Shown piece after piece: positions 13,927-21,564 of a stretch of DNA of 23,927 nucleotides; positions within the stretch are counted from its first letter, which is position 1; each line of letters begins with the position of its first letter. The stretch lies in contig JAFGJA010000637.1 in NCBI GenBank assembly GCA_016929355.1, forward strand, positions 1 to 23,927, given 5' to 3'. The position numbers and the translations under genes were made by a program. The DNA comes from Anaerolineae bacterium (GTDB lineage Bacteria; Chloroflexota; Anaerolineae; Aggregatilineales; Aggregatilineaceae). The notes below the pieces were generated by a model. That model saw only the letters and a program-made list of their open reading frames with translations. It did no database searches and was not told the DNA's origin.

Positions 13927-15474
13927 GTGTCACTCACCTCTGTGCGCCCATCTCGCCCCCTGATCTGGCATCCGTGTATTGACGATCTCCGCGCCGCGAT
14001 TTCCCCCAATGAAGCCGTGTATCTTGTCGGCGGGGCGGTGCGCGACGCCTATCTCCATCGCCCCCTGCACGATGTCGATCTGGCAACACCAGACGATGGA
14101 CGCCCGTTAGCCCGGCGGTTAGCGAATACGTTCAATGGAGCCTACTACCCTCTCGATAATGAACGCGGTGTGGGTCGCGCGCTGATCCCCTGGACAAACG
14201 AACAGATCATCATTGATGTTGCCCAATTTCGCGGCGCAGACTTGCTGACCGATCTCCGCGAACGGGATTTCACGCTTAACGCAATGGCTGTCAAACTCAC
14301 CAGCGATCCGAGCGATCAACTGCAAGCAGTGATTGATCCAATGGGGGGATTGGCTGATCTGGCCGCGAAACGACTCCGCGCCTGCACAACCCATTCAATT
14401 TCTAGCGATCCGGTGCGGATTCTGCGCGCCCTGCGAGCCAGCCTGCAATTTGGATTAATAATCGATCCATCTACACGGAACGATCTGCAAAATTATGCAT
14501 CCACCCTTCCCCAAGTATCTGCCGAGCGCATCCGTGACGAATTTTTTGCAATTCTGGGTGGACCTCGCCCCGCCGCCGCACTCGCCGTCCTGAACCAACT
14601 CGGCATTTTGGCTTACATCATCCCTGAAACCACCGCTATGCAGCGCATGACCCAGGGGCCGCCACACCAACTCGATGTCTGGCAGCACACTCTCTCCACC
14701 ATCAGCCATCTGGACACGCTGTTACAGGTCATCGAACCGCAGCGCAGCAGTGACGCCACCGCGAACATACAAACGGGTACAGTCGCTTTTGCGATCAGTC
14801 ACATTCGCGCCCAGTTACAAGATCACCTCGCGCACCAGTGGCCTAATGAACGCCCCCACCGCGCACTTTTAATGTTGGCGGCACTAATGCACGACGCAGG
14901 CAAACCCGCGACACGCACGGTTGAATTAAGTATGTCAGAAAAGACCGGAGAGCCAGAAGAACATATTCGCTTTTTGCAGCACGAGCAAACCGGCGCAAAC
15001 TTGATCGCAGCACGAGCTAATGCCCTGCGACTCAGTCAGGATGAACTGAAGCGCCTGCAAGCCATCGTCAAGCATCACATGCGCCCCCACTGGTTAGCGA
15101 GCGAGTCTCCATTATCGTCGCGCGCGATCTATCGCTTCTGGCGAGATACAGGCGAAACAGGCGTGGATATATGCCTGTTGGCACTGGCCGATTATCTCGG
15201 TACGTATGGAGTTACACTTGATTCGCAGGCATGGATCGCGTATGTGAACACCATACAAACACTGCTGAGTCGCTATTTCTTGCAGCACGATTCGGCTATC
15301 ACGCCGCCGCCATTGCTCACCGGGCAGGATGTATTAGATGTATTCGACTTGAAACCGGGACCGCAGATCGGAGAAATTCTCAAAACATTGCGCGAGAGCC
15401 AAGCGATTGGTGAAATCAATACAAAAGAAGAAGCGCTGGACTGGGTCCAACGCTTTTTGGTCGATCAACAGTAA
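13927..15474 (+). CDS. CCA-adding enzyme / poly(A) polymerase family nucleotidyltransferase with HD domain
   Basis: A 515-residue class II nucleotidyltransferase. The head has VYLVGGAVRDAYL (31-43), the catalytic carboxylates in LHDVDLAT (D49, D51), RDFTLNAMAVKL and the RILRALRASLQFGL block that reads the incoming nucleotide. The neck region RIRDEFFAIL follows. Near residues 315-325 the block LMLAALMHDAGKPAT starts an HD phosphohydrolase-like domain. The expected role is to build or repair the CCA end of tRNAs; the tRNA-Arg in this window lacks an encoded CCA. An A-only adding or poly(A) role cannot be excluded by eye. The start is GTG 13927, with GGAGAA inside the end of hpt. Confidence 0.9.
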   Translation: MSLTSVRPSRPLIWHPCIDDLRAAISPNEAVYLVGGAVRDAYLHRPLHDVDLATPDDGRPLARRLANTFNGAYYPLDNERGVGRALIPWTNEQIIIDVAQFRGADLLTDLRERDFTLNAMAVKLTSDPSDQLQAVIDPMGGLADLAAKRLRACTTHSISSDPVRILRALRASLQFGLIIDPSTRNDLQNYASTLPQVSAERIRDEFFAILGGPRPAAALAVLNQLGILAYIIPETTAMQRMTQGPPHQLDVWQHTLSTISHLDTLLQVIEPQRSSDATANIQTGTVAFAISHIRAQLQDHLAHQWPNERPHRALLMLAALMHDAGKPATRTVELSMSEKTGEPEEHIRFLQHEQTGANLIAARANALRLSQDELKRLQAIVKHHMRPHWLASESPLSSRAIYRFWRDTGETGVDICLLALADYLGTYGVTLDSQAWIAYVNTIQTLLSRYFLQHDSAITPPPLLTGQDVLDVFDLKPGPQIGEILKTLRESQAIGEINTKEEALDWVQRFLVDQQ

Positions 15475-15481
15475 CTTATTT

Positions 15482-15499
15482 GGCGGACTAGTCCCCGCC
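15482..15499. terminator. GC-rich dyad at the tail-to-tail junction of the nucleotidyltransferase and rsmD
   Basis: GGCGG (15482-15486) can pair with CCGCC (15495-15499), and the palindrome GGACTAGTCC lies at 15485-15494. The two convergent genes end at 15474 and 15488, only 13 bases apart. There is no T-run on either side, so function as a terminator is uncertain. Confidence 0.3.
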
Positions 15500-16105
15500 C
15501 TTACCCTCAGTTTCCCCCTCATGCGCCTCATCTGCGTCATCAGAATCCGGCGCGGGACGCTCGTAAAATAACAGCAACGTACTGCCATAGGTGCGCTCGT
15601 CATACAATTCGAGCACTTCTAATGTCACATCGTCACGCTCAGAGGGATCAATCTGAACAACAACCACACCATCCAGCGCCACATGATCGGGATTTTTGTC
15701 CAAACCAAGTAACACCGTTTTCCACATCCCTTTATATTGCGGCGGTGCGACATAGATATATTCGAACGCTTCTGGCGCGGGACGCTGAACATAAGCCAGC
15801 GCATCCGTCCGCATGACTTCGGCGTTTGCGGTCAGCCGGGTATGCTCAAGATTTTCGCGCACGGTGCGGATCGCCATCCGGTCATTGTCAATAAACAAAA
15901 CCCGTTCCGCACCCCGACTCAACGCTTCAATTCCAACACTCCCTGTCCCTGCAAACAAATCAAGAAACGTGCAGCCCTGAATACCCGTGCTGAAAATATT
16001 GAACAGCGCTTCTTTCACCCGATCCATCACCGGGCGAGTGGAGTCGCCGGGCACCATTTTGAGTTTGCGCCCTTTAGCTGTCCCAGCAATTACGCGAATT
16101 GACAC
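15488..16105 (-). CDS. rsmD: 16S rRNA (guanine-966 N2)-methyltransferase, RsmD family
   Basis: A 205-residue Rossmann methyltransferase of the RsmD family, which methylates G966 of 16S rRNA with S-adenosylmethionine. The N-terminus RVIAGTAKGRKLKMVPGDST and TRPVMDRVKEALFNI are diagnostic. The SAM loop is FLDLFAGTGSVGIEALSRGA (47-66), followed by the acidic residue in VLFIDND. Motif IV, normally DPPY, reads VAPPQYKG (119-126), so the usual catalytic Asp is absent. The last 20 residues are acidic and disordered. The start is GTG 16105; its Shine-Dalgarno TAGGAG overlaps the stop codon of the upstream gene, so it is the last gene of a three-gene operon. Confidence 0.9.
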   Translation of the reverse strand: MSIRVIAGTAKGRKLKMVPGDSTRPVMDRVKEALFNIFSTGIQGCTFLDLFAGTGSVGIEALSRGAERVLFIDNDRMAIRTVRENLEHTRLTANAEVMRTDALAYVQRPAPEAFEYIYVAPPQYKGMWKTVLLGLDKNPDHVALDGVVVVQIDPSERDDVTLEVLELYDERTYGSTLLLFYERPAPDSDDADEAHEGETEGKGGD

Positions 16106-16114
16106 GCTAAACTC

Positions 16115-17101
16115 CTACCGCTCAACCGCTTCACGCACGGCGCGAATATTCGACGTGGGGGAATTGGTGATCATGACACACCCGGTTGACAACACCAGAC
16201 GTCGTCCTCCCGTTTGCCGAATCGCGTCACGCACCTGCTCGCTGACCTCAACCGGTGTACCGGTATACATCGGGTTCCAACGCCCAATACCACCGCTCAC
16301 TGCGCCGTCAAACTTGAGTTTGCCATCAGCTAACGACAGACCGGTCTCACGATCATGCCAGTTGATCATCTGCACCGGATAATCCGCGATCAGATCGAAC
16401 ATTGGCGCTGAACCATGCAAATGTACCATATTCAGCCACCAATCATCCGGCAGCGCCTCAAGAATTTGCAGATCGTAAGGGCGTCCGAATTCACGATATT
16501 CAGCTTCGCTCATCATCGCATACGAACCATGCTGAATCGCGTAAAAAATACCCGAAACGCCGGTTTTACGCATCGCATCAATGAAGCGCAGTGTGCTTTC
16601 CGTCACCGTGTTCAACCCTGTTTTCAGGCGATCTGGGGCCGTGCGCATGTGCTCAATCAATCGATCCTGGCCCGCCATATTTTTCGCCTGAGCCAACGGG
16701 CTAAAAATCGTCTGGATGTACGGCACGTCAGTACCAAATGCATCCTTCAACATCCGCAATACATCCAATTGACGCGACAACGCCCCCCGACTCGGATCAA
16801 GCACACGCAGTTCGGTCCAATCCAGCGAACGCTCAACCGCCCGGCGCGTATATTCGCGTGTTCCTTCGAGGCTACCCACCCAGCGATCCTGAACCCCGTA
16901 ATCGGTCAGACAAAAACTGCTGGATGGCGTCACTTTACAAAAATCAAAGTCCCAGCGACGTTGAAACGCGATAGAAGCCTCAGCGAGATCCGCCGCGCGT
17001 TGATCGTCCCCCGGCCAGTGTCGCCACAACGCCACCGGTACACGATCCGTTTCTTCGCCCTGAAACGTTTTTCCCAATCGTTCACGCTTGGTTAACACCA
17101 T
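16115..17101 (-). CDS. URO-D superfamily protein (not classical HemE)
   Basis: A 328-residue TIM-barrel protein of the uroporphyrinogen decarboxylase superfamily. The N-terminal TKRERLGKTFQGEETDRVPV is the usual start of this superfamily. Classical HemE continues with an R-Q-A-G-R block; here it is ALWRHWPGDDQ, which argues against heme synthesis. Later blocks are GIFYAIQHGSYAMMSEAEYR, MVHLHGSAPMFDLIADYPVQ, MINWHDRETG and LVLSTGCVMI. The last resembles the C-terminal Cys-containing loop of corrinoid methyltransferase relatives (MtaA/CmuA). The substrate is unknown. ATG 17101 has AAGGAG 11 bases upstream, just behind the stop of the TPR gene. Confidence 0.82.
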   Translation of the reverse strand: MVLTKRERLGKTFQGEETDRVPVALWRHWPGDDQRAADLAEASIAFQRRWDFDFCKVTPSSSFCLTDYGVQDRWVGSLEGTREYTRRAVERSLDWTELRVLDPSRGALSRQLDVLRMLKDAFGTDVPYIQTIFSPLAQAKNMAGQDRLIEHMRTAPDRLKTGLNTVTESTLRFIDAMRKTGVSGIFYAIQHGSYAMMSEAEYREFGRPYDLQILEALPDDWWLNMVHLHGSAPMFDLIADYPVQMINWHDRETGLSLADGKLKFDGAVSGGIGRWNPMYTGTPVEVSEQVRDAIRQTGGRRLVLSTGCVMITNSPTSNIRAVREAVER

Positions 17102-17119
17102 TGGATCGATTGGCTCCTT

Positions 17120-17428
17120 CTAGATGAAATCACCCATCTGTTCAATTTGCTGTTTGACCATACGCTGCAACATAAAATAGCGCTCATAGTCTTCAGACTC
17201 AGCATCCAGCGCCGCCGCCACCAAATCCCGCACTTTCTCAAATGCTTGCAGGGCTTTGCCTTTATCACCCACTCTGCGCGCCGCTAAACCAAGCCCCCAA
17301 TTGGCATCGATATTGTCGGGATTTTCGCTGACAAGTTTGCTGAATTGCTCCACCGCAACTTCATACTTTTTGTTGTAGTGGGATTGCCAGGCAGCACCAA
17401 TTTTTGCATCAAGCTCATTTTTGCTCAT
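17120..17428 (-). CDS. Small TPR-repeat protein
   Basis: A 102-residue cytoplasmic protein with about two tetratricopeptide repeats. The clear ones are AAWQSHYNKKYEVAVEQFSK followed by LVSENPDNIDANWGLGLAAR, and then RVGDKGKALQAFEKVRDLV. The consensus A, G and P positions are kept. It has a helical, Met/Gln-rich C-terminus and no signal peptide. TPRs bind protein partners; none can be named. ATG 17428 is preceded by GGAG at the right distance; the frame extends 13 codons further but without an ATG or a ribosome-binding site. It is the first gene of the operon with the URO-D protein and rsmD. Confidence 0.8.
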   Translation of the reverse strand: MSKNELDAKIGAAWQSHYNKKYEVAVEQFSKLVSENPDNIDANWGLGLAARRVGDKGKALQAFEKVRDLVAAALDAESEDYERYFMLQRMVKQQIEQMGDFI

Positions 17429-17478
17429 TACTGTCTCCAAAAGCGACGAACTGAATTTAATACGCACATAATTGCGCT

Positions 17479-17522
17479 ATGCTTTGCATTATACTGTGTA
17501 CCTACGGTGGTTCGCAAAGCAT
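17479..17522. promoter_or_regulatory. 9-bp inverted repeat enclosing the promoter of the TPR operon
   Basis: ATGCTTTGC (17479-17487) and GCAAAGCAT (17514-17522) are perfect inverted copies 26 bases apart. Two of the next three outer pairs also match. One arm covers the -35 box and the other touches the -10 box, so a bound protein would block the polymerase. Candidate operator; the regulator is unknown. Confidence 0.55.
17488..17517 (-). promoter_or_regulatory. Promoter of the TPR / URO-D / rsmD operon
   Basis: On the minus strand TTGCGA (17517-17512) and TATAAT (17493-17488) are 18 bases apart. The predicted start near 17481 leaves a leader of about 50 bases. Confidence 0.68.
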
Positions 17523-17607
17523 CGCTAAAAGTTTATACTCGCTTATAGCGTTATTTTTGTCTACAATACAATTATGATCCAACCAACGCAACGAAGGACA
17601 CGAGAGA

Positions 17608-18900
17608 ATGGCGTCTCAAGACCTGCTCAATGGCCGTTATCGTCTGGTCAACCAACGTGGTTCAGGCGGCATGGCGGTAATTTACCAAGCAACTGATCTG
17701 GCATTAGGGCGCACGGTGGCTGTTAAGATTTTGCGCCCCAGTCTGACCGGTGATCCAGAATTTCTCAAACGCTTCCGGCAGGAAGCACGCAACGTTGCCA
17801 ATCTCTCACACCCTAATATTGTCACCGTGCATGATGTTGGTCAGGATGGCAACACCCATTATATTGTGATGGAATATATTGACGGCGAAGACCTCAAACG
17901 CCTGATCCGAGCTGCGGCCCCATTTTCAATTGATCGCACCTTAAGTATTGCGATCAAGATTTGCGCCGGGGTCGGTTATGCCCATCGCGCGGGTCTGGTT
18001 CATGCCGATGTAAAACCACAAAATGTCCTCGTTACAGAAAGTGATAACGTCAAAGTCACGGACTTCGGCATCGCCCAGGCGCTCGCCGGGACAAAACCAC
18101 GCGAACGCCAGCGCGTTGTGTGGGGCAGTCCACACTATTTCTCACCTGAACAAGCCCAGGGAGAACCGCCAACACCTGCCTCTGACGTATATGCCATTGG
18201 TATTGTGTTATTTGAGATGCTCACTGGTCGATTGCCGTTTGTCGGAACCGATCAGCAAGAATTAGCCCTGGCGCATATCCGTGAAACTCCGCCCAATGCA
18301 TCTGACATCAACCCCAATGTACCCGTTCACCTGGACCGGATTTTACAGAAGGTCATGTCCAAAGAACCGGCTTCACGCTACCGCACGGCGGACCAGCTAG
18401 GCCGCATCTTGATCAGTTACCGGCGGCAAGGCCAACTCACTACCGATCAGGTTCCTGAAGTTGAGCATGAAGAACCCAAACCGGAAACTGCCGCGACCTT
18501 ACCACCATCACCATCCGTTCAACCGCCAGCCTATGAAGCGCCGGAGCAACAACAAGCCCCGGTCTATGTTGCCCCGCCCCATATTGCACCGCCGGAAATG
18601 CACCAATCCGCCCCGCCGGTTATTCATGATCCACGCGCCGAAGCGCCAACGAATGCCTATGCGCACGTTGACTCTTACAACAGCCCGGCGACCACCCCCA
18701 ACAGCCCGCCGGTCAATTCGCACTATTACCCATCCCGCCCACCTGAGCCGATGATTCAATCGATTCAGTCACGCTATCATGCCACCGAACCAGAAGATAC
18801 CTTCGATCTCGTCACCATTGTGCTCGCATTTTTGGCCTTTATCGCGGTTGTGCTCTTGATTCCACTGTGGATTTTGGTGTATCAAGCCTGGATCGGTTAA
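17608..18900 (+). CDS. Membrane-anchored serine/threonine protein kinase (PknB type)
   Basis: A 430-residue eukaryotic-like kinase. The kinase domain covers about 10-272: glycine loop RGSGGMAVIY (17-26), VAVKIL with K40, E59 in RFRQEARNVANL, catalytic loop HADVKPQN (132-139) with D134, DFG (152-154) and SPE (179-181). The residue before the catalytic Asp is Ala and not Arg, so it is a non-RD kinase. A long Pro/Glu/Gln-rich linker (about 285-395) leads to one membrane helix (about 405-427) and a very short outside tail. PASTA or other sensor domains are absent. ATG 17608 has GAAGGA upstream. A possible -10 box TACAAT is at 17562-17567, with no good -35. Confidence 0.93.
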   Translation: MASQDLLNGRYRLVNQRGSGGMAVIYQATDLALGRTVAVKILRPSLTGDPEFLKRFRQEARNVANLSHPNIVTVHDVGQDGNTHYIVMEYIDGEDLKRLIRAAAPFSIDRTLSIAIKICAGVGYAHRAGLVHADVKPQNVLVTESDNVKVTDFGIAQALAGTKPRERQRVVWGSPHYFSPEQAQGEPPTPASDVYAIGIVLFEMLTGRLPFVGTDQQELALAHIRETPPNASDINPNVPVHLDRILQKVMSKEPASRYRTADQLGRILISYRRQGQLTTDQVPEVEHEEPKPETAATLPPSPSVQPPAYEAPEQQQAPVYVAPPHIAPPEMHQSAPPVIHDPRAEAPTNAYAHVDSYNSPATTPNSPPVNSHYYPSRPPEPMIQSIQSRYHATEPEDTFDLVTIVLAFLAFIAVVLLIPLWILVYQAWIG

Positions 18901-18988
18901 AACATCGCTGGGCAAAAACGGGTTAATTTCTTACAAAACATTAATCCACACAATAGGTCGAACCCTGGTTTTTGCGAATCGGTTCCTG

Positions 18989-18994
18989 TATAAT
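18989..18994 (+). promoter_or_regulatory. Candidate -10 box of ftsH
   Basis: A perfect TATAAT lies 90 bases ahead of the ftsH start codon. No good -35 box is found at 16-18 bases (TTGCGA at 18972 is only 11 bases away). Transcription would start near 19001. Confidence 0.4.
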
Positions 18995-19040
18995 CTCGGT
19001 AGGATTAACGAAATCTATCGCCCCACAAAGGCGTGACACT

Positions 19041-19068
19041 CCCATATTTAACTATAGCTAAATGCGGG
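19041..19068 (+). promoter_or_regulatory. Imperfect palindrome in the ftsH leader, just before the Shine-Dalgarno
   Basis: CCC (19041-19043) with GGG (19066-19068), ATTTA (19046-19050) with TAAAT (19059-19063), and the core CTATAG (19052-19057) form a 28-base dyad with a few mismatches. It ends two bases before GTTGGAGG, whose GGAGG is at 19071-19075. It could be an mRNA hairpin tuning ftsH translation or an operator. Confidence 0.45.
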
Positions 19069-19083
19069 TTGGAGGAAAGTAGC

Positions 19084-21021
19084 GTGAATAACCGTTCGCG
19101 AAATCTTTTAGTGTATATTCTAATCATCGTCGCGGCGCTGGTTGTCGTATTCGGTGTTCGCAGTTCCGGTTCAGATTCCGATAAGCTGACCGTTTCAGAA
19201 CTTGCTAAGGACATCAACGACAACAAAGTTGACTCCATCGAAATCTCTGATGAGGGTGAAGTCATCGCCAAATACGGCGACAAAACACGAAAGACTCAGA
19301 TTAGCCCGAATACGGACAACCCAGTGGAGTTATTCAAATCATTGGGAGCCACCGATCAGGGTATCGACAATGTGGACATAACGTTCAAATCATCCAGCAA
19401 TCTATTCAACTGGATTGGGCTGATTGGCACGTTTCTGCCTATTCTGCTCATTGGCGGGTTCATCTACCTGATGTTGCGCCAGGCACAAGGGTCTAACAAT
19501 CAGGCGATGTCATTTGGCAAAAGCCGCGCGCGTATGTTCACGGGCGATCAGCCAACCGTGACCTTTGAGGATGTCGCCGGAGCCGAAGAAGCCAAAGAAG
19601 AACTACAAGAAGTCGTCGAATTTCTTAAAGACCCCGAACGCTTTATCCAACTCGGCGCGCGCATTCCTAAGGGCGTGCTGCTGGTTGGCAGCCCTGGCAC
19701 GGGTAAAACACTGATGGCGAAAGCGGTCAGTGGTGAAGCGGGCGTTCCCTTCTTCAGCATTTCCGGTTCGGAATTCGTGGAGATGTTTGTCGGTGTGGGT
19801 GCGAGCCGCGTGCGTGACCTGTTTGATCAGGCCAAACGTCACAGCCCTTGCATCGTATTTGTTGACGAAATCGATGCCGTGGGGCGTCATCGTGGGGCGG
19901 GCCTCGGTGGTAGCCACGACGAACGCGAACAAACGCTCAACCAGATTTTGGTCGAAATGGACGGCTTTGATACGGATACCAATGTGATCATTGTCGCCGC
20001 GACTAACCGCCCCGACATTCTCGATCCGGCACTGCTGCGTCCGGGGCGTTTTGACCGCCGCGTCGTGCTAGACCGTCCCGATATGCGTGGACGTGAAGCG
20101 ATTCTCAAGGTCCATGCGCGCGGGAAACCCCTTGCCTCAGACGTTGAACTCAGCATATTAGCAAAATCAACGCCCGGCTTTGTCGGTGCTGATCTGGAAA
20201 ATCTGGTCAATGAAGCCGCGATTGTGGCCGCCCGCAAAAACAAAAAATCCATTGGGATGCGCGACTTTGAAGAAGCTATCGAGCGCGTTATCCTGGGGCC
20301 AGAACGCCGCAGTCGCCTGATCACTGAAGAAGAAAAACGCCTGATCGCTTATCATGAAGCCGGTCATGCCGTTGTCTTCCATGTACTGCCAAAATGCGAT
20401 CCAGTGCGCAAAGTTACAATTGTATCGCGCGGAATGGCCGGTGGTGTAACCTGGGTTATGCCAGACAATGACTCCGCGTTGGGCACTGTCAGCAAGTACA
20501 ACGATCAAATCACAGGTATGTTGGGCGGACGCGCTGCTGAAGAAATCGTTTTTGGCGATATTACCAATGGCGCGTCCAGCGATCTGGAAAGCGTCACGCG
20601 CACGGCCCGTACCATGGTCACACGTTGGGGTATGAGCGAAAAACTCGGCCCGCGCGTTTTTGGACAAAAAGAGGAACTGGTCTTTCTCGGACGTGAAATC
20701 GGCGAACAGCGTGACTACAGTGAAAGTATCGCGGAGCAAATCGACTCAGAAGTCCATGAGATTGTATCGTCAGCGTATGTTCTCGCGCTCAAGGTGCTCA
20801 CTGCCCATCGTGATAAACTTGACGCGGTAGCCGAGCGCCTGATGGAAGTCGAAACGATCAATCGGGACGAATTCCTGGAAATTATGGGGGATCCGCCCGA
20901 TTCACCCCATAACACACCCAATGAACCCACCGCAATGGCGCGTGTCAACGAACCAGATAATGGGCAAACCGACAGCGATATGCCCCCTGCGTCAATGGGT
21001 ACAGCCCCATCACCCGCATAA
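19084..21021 (+). CDS. ftsH: ATP-dependent zinc metalloprotease FtsH
   Basis: A 645-residue membrane AAA+ protease that extracts and degrades membrane and some soluble proteins as a hexamer. The sequence shows TM1 (about 8-25), a short extracytoplasmic domain (about 30-105), TM2 (about 110-131), Walker A GSPGTGKT (202-209), pore loop in MFVGVGASRVRDLF, Walker B VFVDEID (258-264), arginine-finger region RPGRFDRR (319-326), zinc site HEAGH (424-428) and the distal ligand D500 in GASSDLESVT. The C-terminal 40 residues are Pro-rich and disordered. GTG 19084 is chosen because GGAGGAAAG lies directly upstream; an earlier in-frame ATG has none. A terminator follows. Confidence 0.97.
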   Translation: MNNRSRNLLVYILIIVAALVVVFGVRSSGSDSDKLTVSELAKDINDNKVDSIEISDEGEVIAKYGDKTRKTQISPNTDNPVELFKSLGATDQGIDNVDITFKSSSNLFNWIGLIGTFLPILLIGGFIYLMLRQAQGSNNQAMSFGKSRARMFTGDQPTVTFEDVAGAEEAKEELQEVVEFLKDPERFIQLGARIPKGVLLVGSPGTGKTLMAKAVSGEAGVPFFSISGSEFVEMFVGVGASRVRDLFDQAKRHSPCIVFVDEIDAVGRHRGAGLGGSHDEREQTLNQILVEMDGFDTDTNVIIVAATNRPDILDPALLRPGRFDRRVVLDRPDMRGREAILKVHARGKPLASDVELSILAKSTPGFVGADLENLVNEAAIVAARKNKKSIGMRDFEEAIERVILGPERRSRLITEEEKRLIAYHEAGHAVVFHVLPKCDPVRKVTIVSRGMAGGVTWVMPDNDSALGTVSKYNDQITGMLGGRAAEEIVFGDITNGASSDLESVTRTARTMVTRWGMSEKLGPRVFGQKEELVFLGREIGEQRDYSESIAEQIDSEVHEIVSSAYVLALKVLTAHRDKLDAVAERLMEVETINRDEFLEIMGDPPDSPHNTPNEPTAMARVNEPDNGQTDSDMPPASMGTAPSPA

Positions 21022-21045
21022 CAGCAAGACACACGCTATATCTAA

Positions 21046-21080
21046 AAAGTCCCGTCCTTGTGGCGGGACTTTCTTTACTT
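21046..21080 (+). terminator. Intrinsic terminator of ftsH
   Basis: AAAGTCCCG (21046-21054) and CGGGACTTT (21064-21072) make a perfect 9-bp stem around a 9-base loop, followed by the T-rich CTTTACTTT. It starts 24 bases after the ftsH stop codon. Confidence 0.85.
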
Positions 21081-21096
21081 TAAAAAGCAGGCCATC

Positions 21097-21564
21097 TTGA
21101 AAAGAAATTTCGGGTCGTATGAATTTGAACACATTTGTACCATACAACCAGCGCGCGATGATGCTGACAACATATTGCTATTCAGACCCCAAGCGGATTA
21201 TGCCAAAAAAGATGAACGTAAGTTACATGCTTACGGAAATGGCGCATTTTGCCGGTTCAGGATTCCGAAAGATCTGCATCTTGAGGGTGTATATATCATC
21301 ACAGCAAACGCAGAAGCAACCTATATTGGCGAATGTATCGATTTAGCGCAACGATATAACATGGGTTATGGTCAAATTTCCCCCAGAAATTGTTATACTG
21401 GCGGACAGCCAACGAATTGCCGAATTAACAAATTAATCTTTACTATGGTGCAAAAGGGACAACAAGTCGATTTATGGTTTTATGCAACCAGCAACCGTAA
21501 ACACATTGAATCTGAACTGATCAAGTCGCTTGATATGTTATCCCGCTGGAATCAAAAAGGTTAG
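21097..21564 (+). CDS. GIY-YIG nuclease family protein, solitary
   Basis: A 155-residue protein with a GIY-YIG domain in its C-terminal two thirds: GVY (64-66), YIG in ATYIGECIDLAQR (74-86) with R86, and the block NMGYGQISPRNCYTGGQPTN (88-107) found in one uncharacterised branch of the family. A possible metal-binding Glu is E138 or E140 in KHIESELIK. The N-terminal part contains YGNGAFCRFRIPKDLHLEG. Family members cut DNA, but the target here is unknown and no methylase or DNA-repair gene is adjacent. The frame opens with TTG 21058 inside the terminator, so I prefer TTG 21097, which has AGCAGG upstream. There is no ATG before residue 89. AT content is higher than in neighbours, which hints at transfer. 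Confidence 0.75.
   Translation: MKRNFGSYEFEHICTIQPARDDADNILLFRPQADYAKKDERKLHAYGNGAFCRFRIPKDLHLEGVYIITANAEATYIGECIDLAQRYNMGYGQISPRNCYTGGQPTNCRINKLIFTMVQKGQQVDLWFYATSNRKHIESELIKSLDMLSRWNQKG

Noticed and set aside
16415..17095. 226-codon open frame on the plus strand
   Set aside because: It is the antisense shadow of the URO-D superfamily gene; its composition is Arg/His-rich and has no motif.
18461..18759. Overlapping small frames in the proline-rich part of the kinase gene
   Set aside because: The repetitive Pro/Gln codons of the linker give long shadow frames with extreme composition (Arg/Pro or Arg/Trp/Gly).
20167..20739. 190-codon open frame on the minus strand
   Set aside because: It lies wholly opposite the protease domain of ftsH, which is certain; the translation shows no family pattern.
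21058..21096. TTG 21058 as start of the GIY-YIG protein
   Set aside because: It lies in the loop of the ftsH terminator, so the ribosome-binding site would be buried in the stem.
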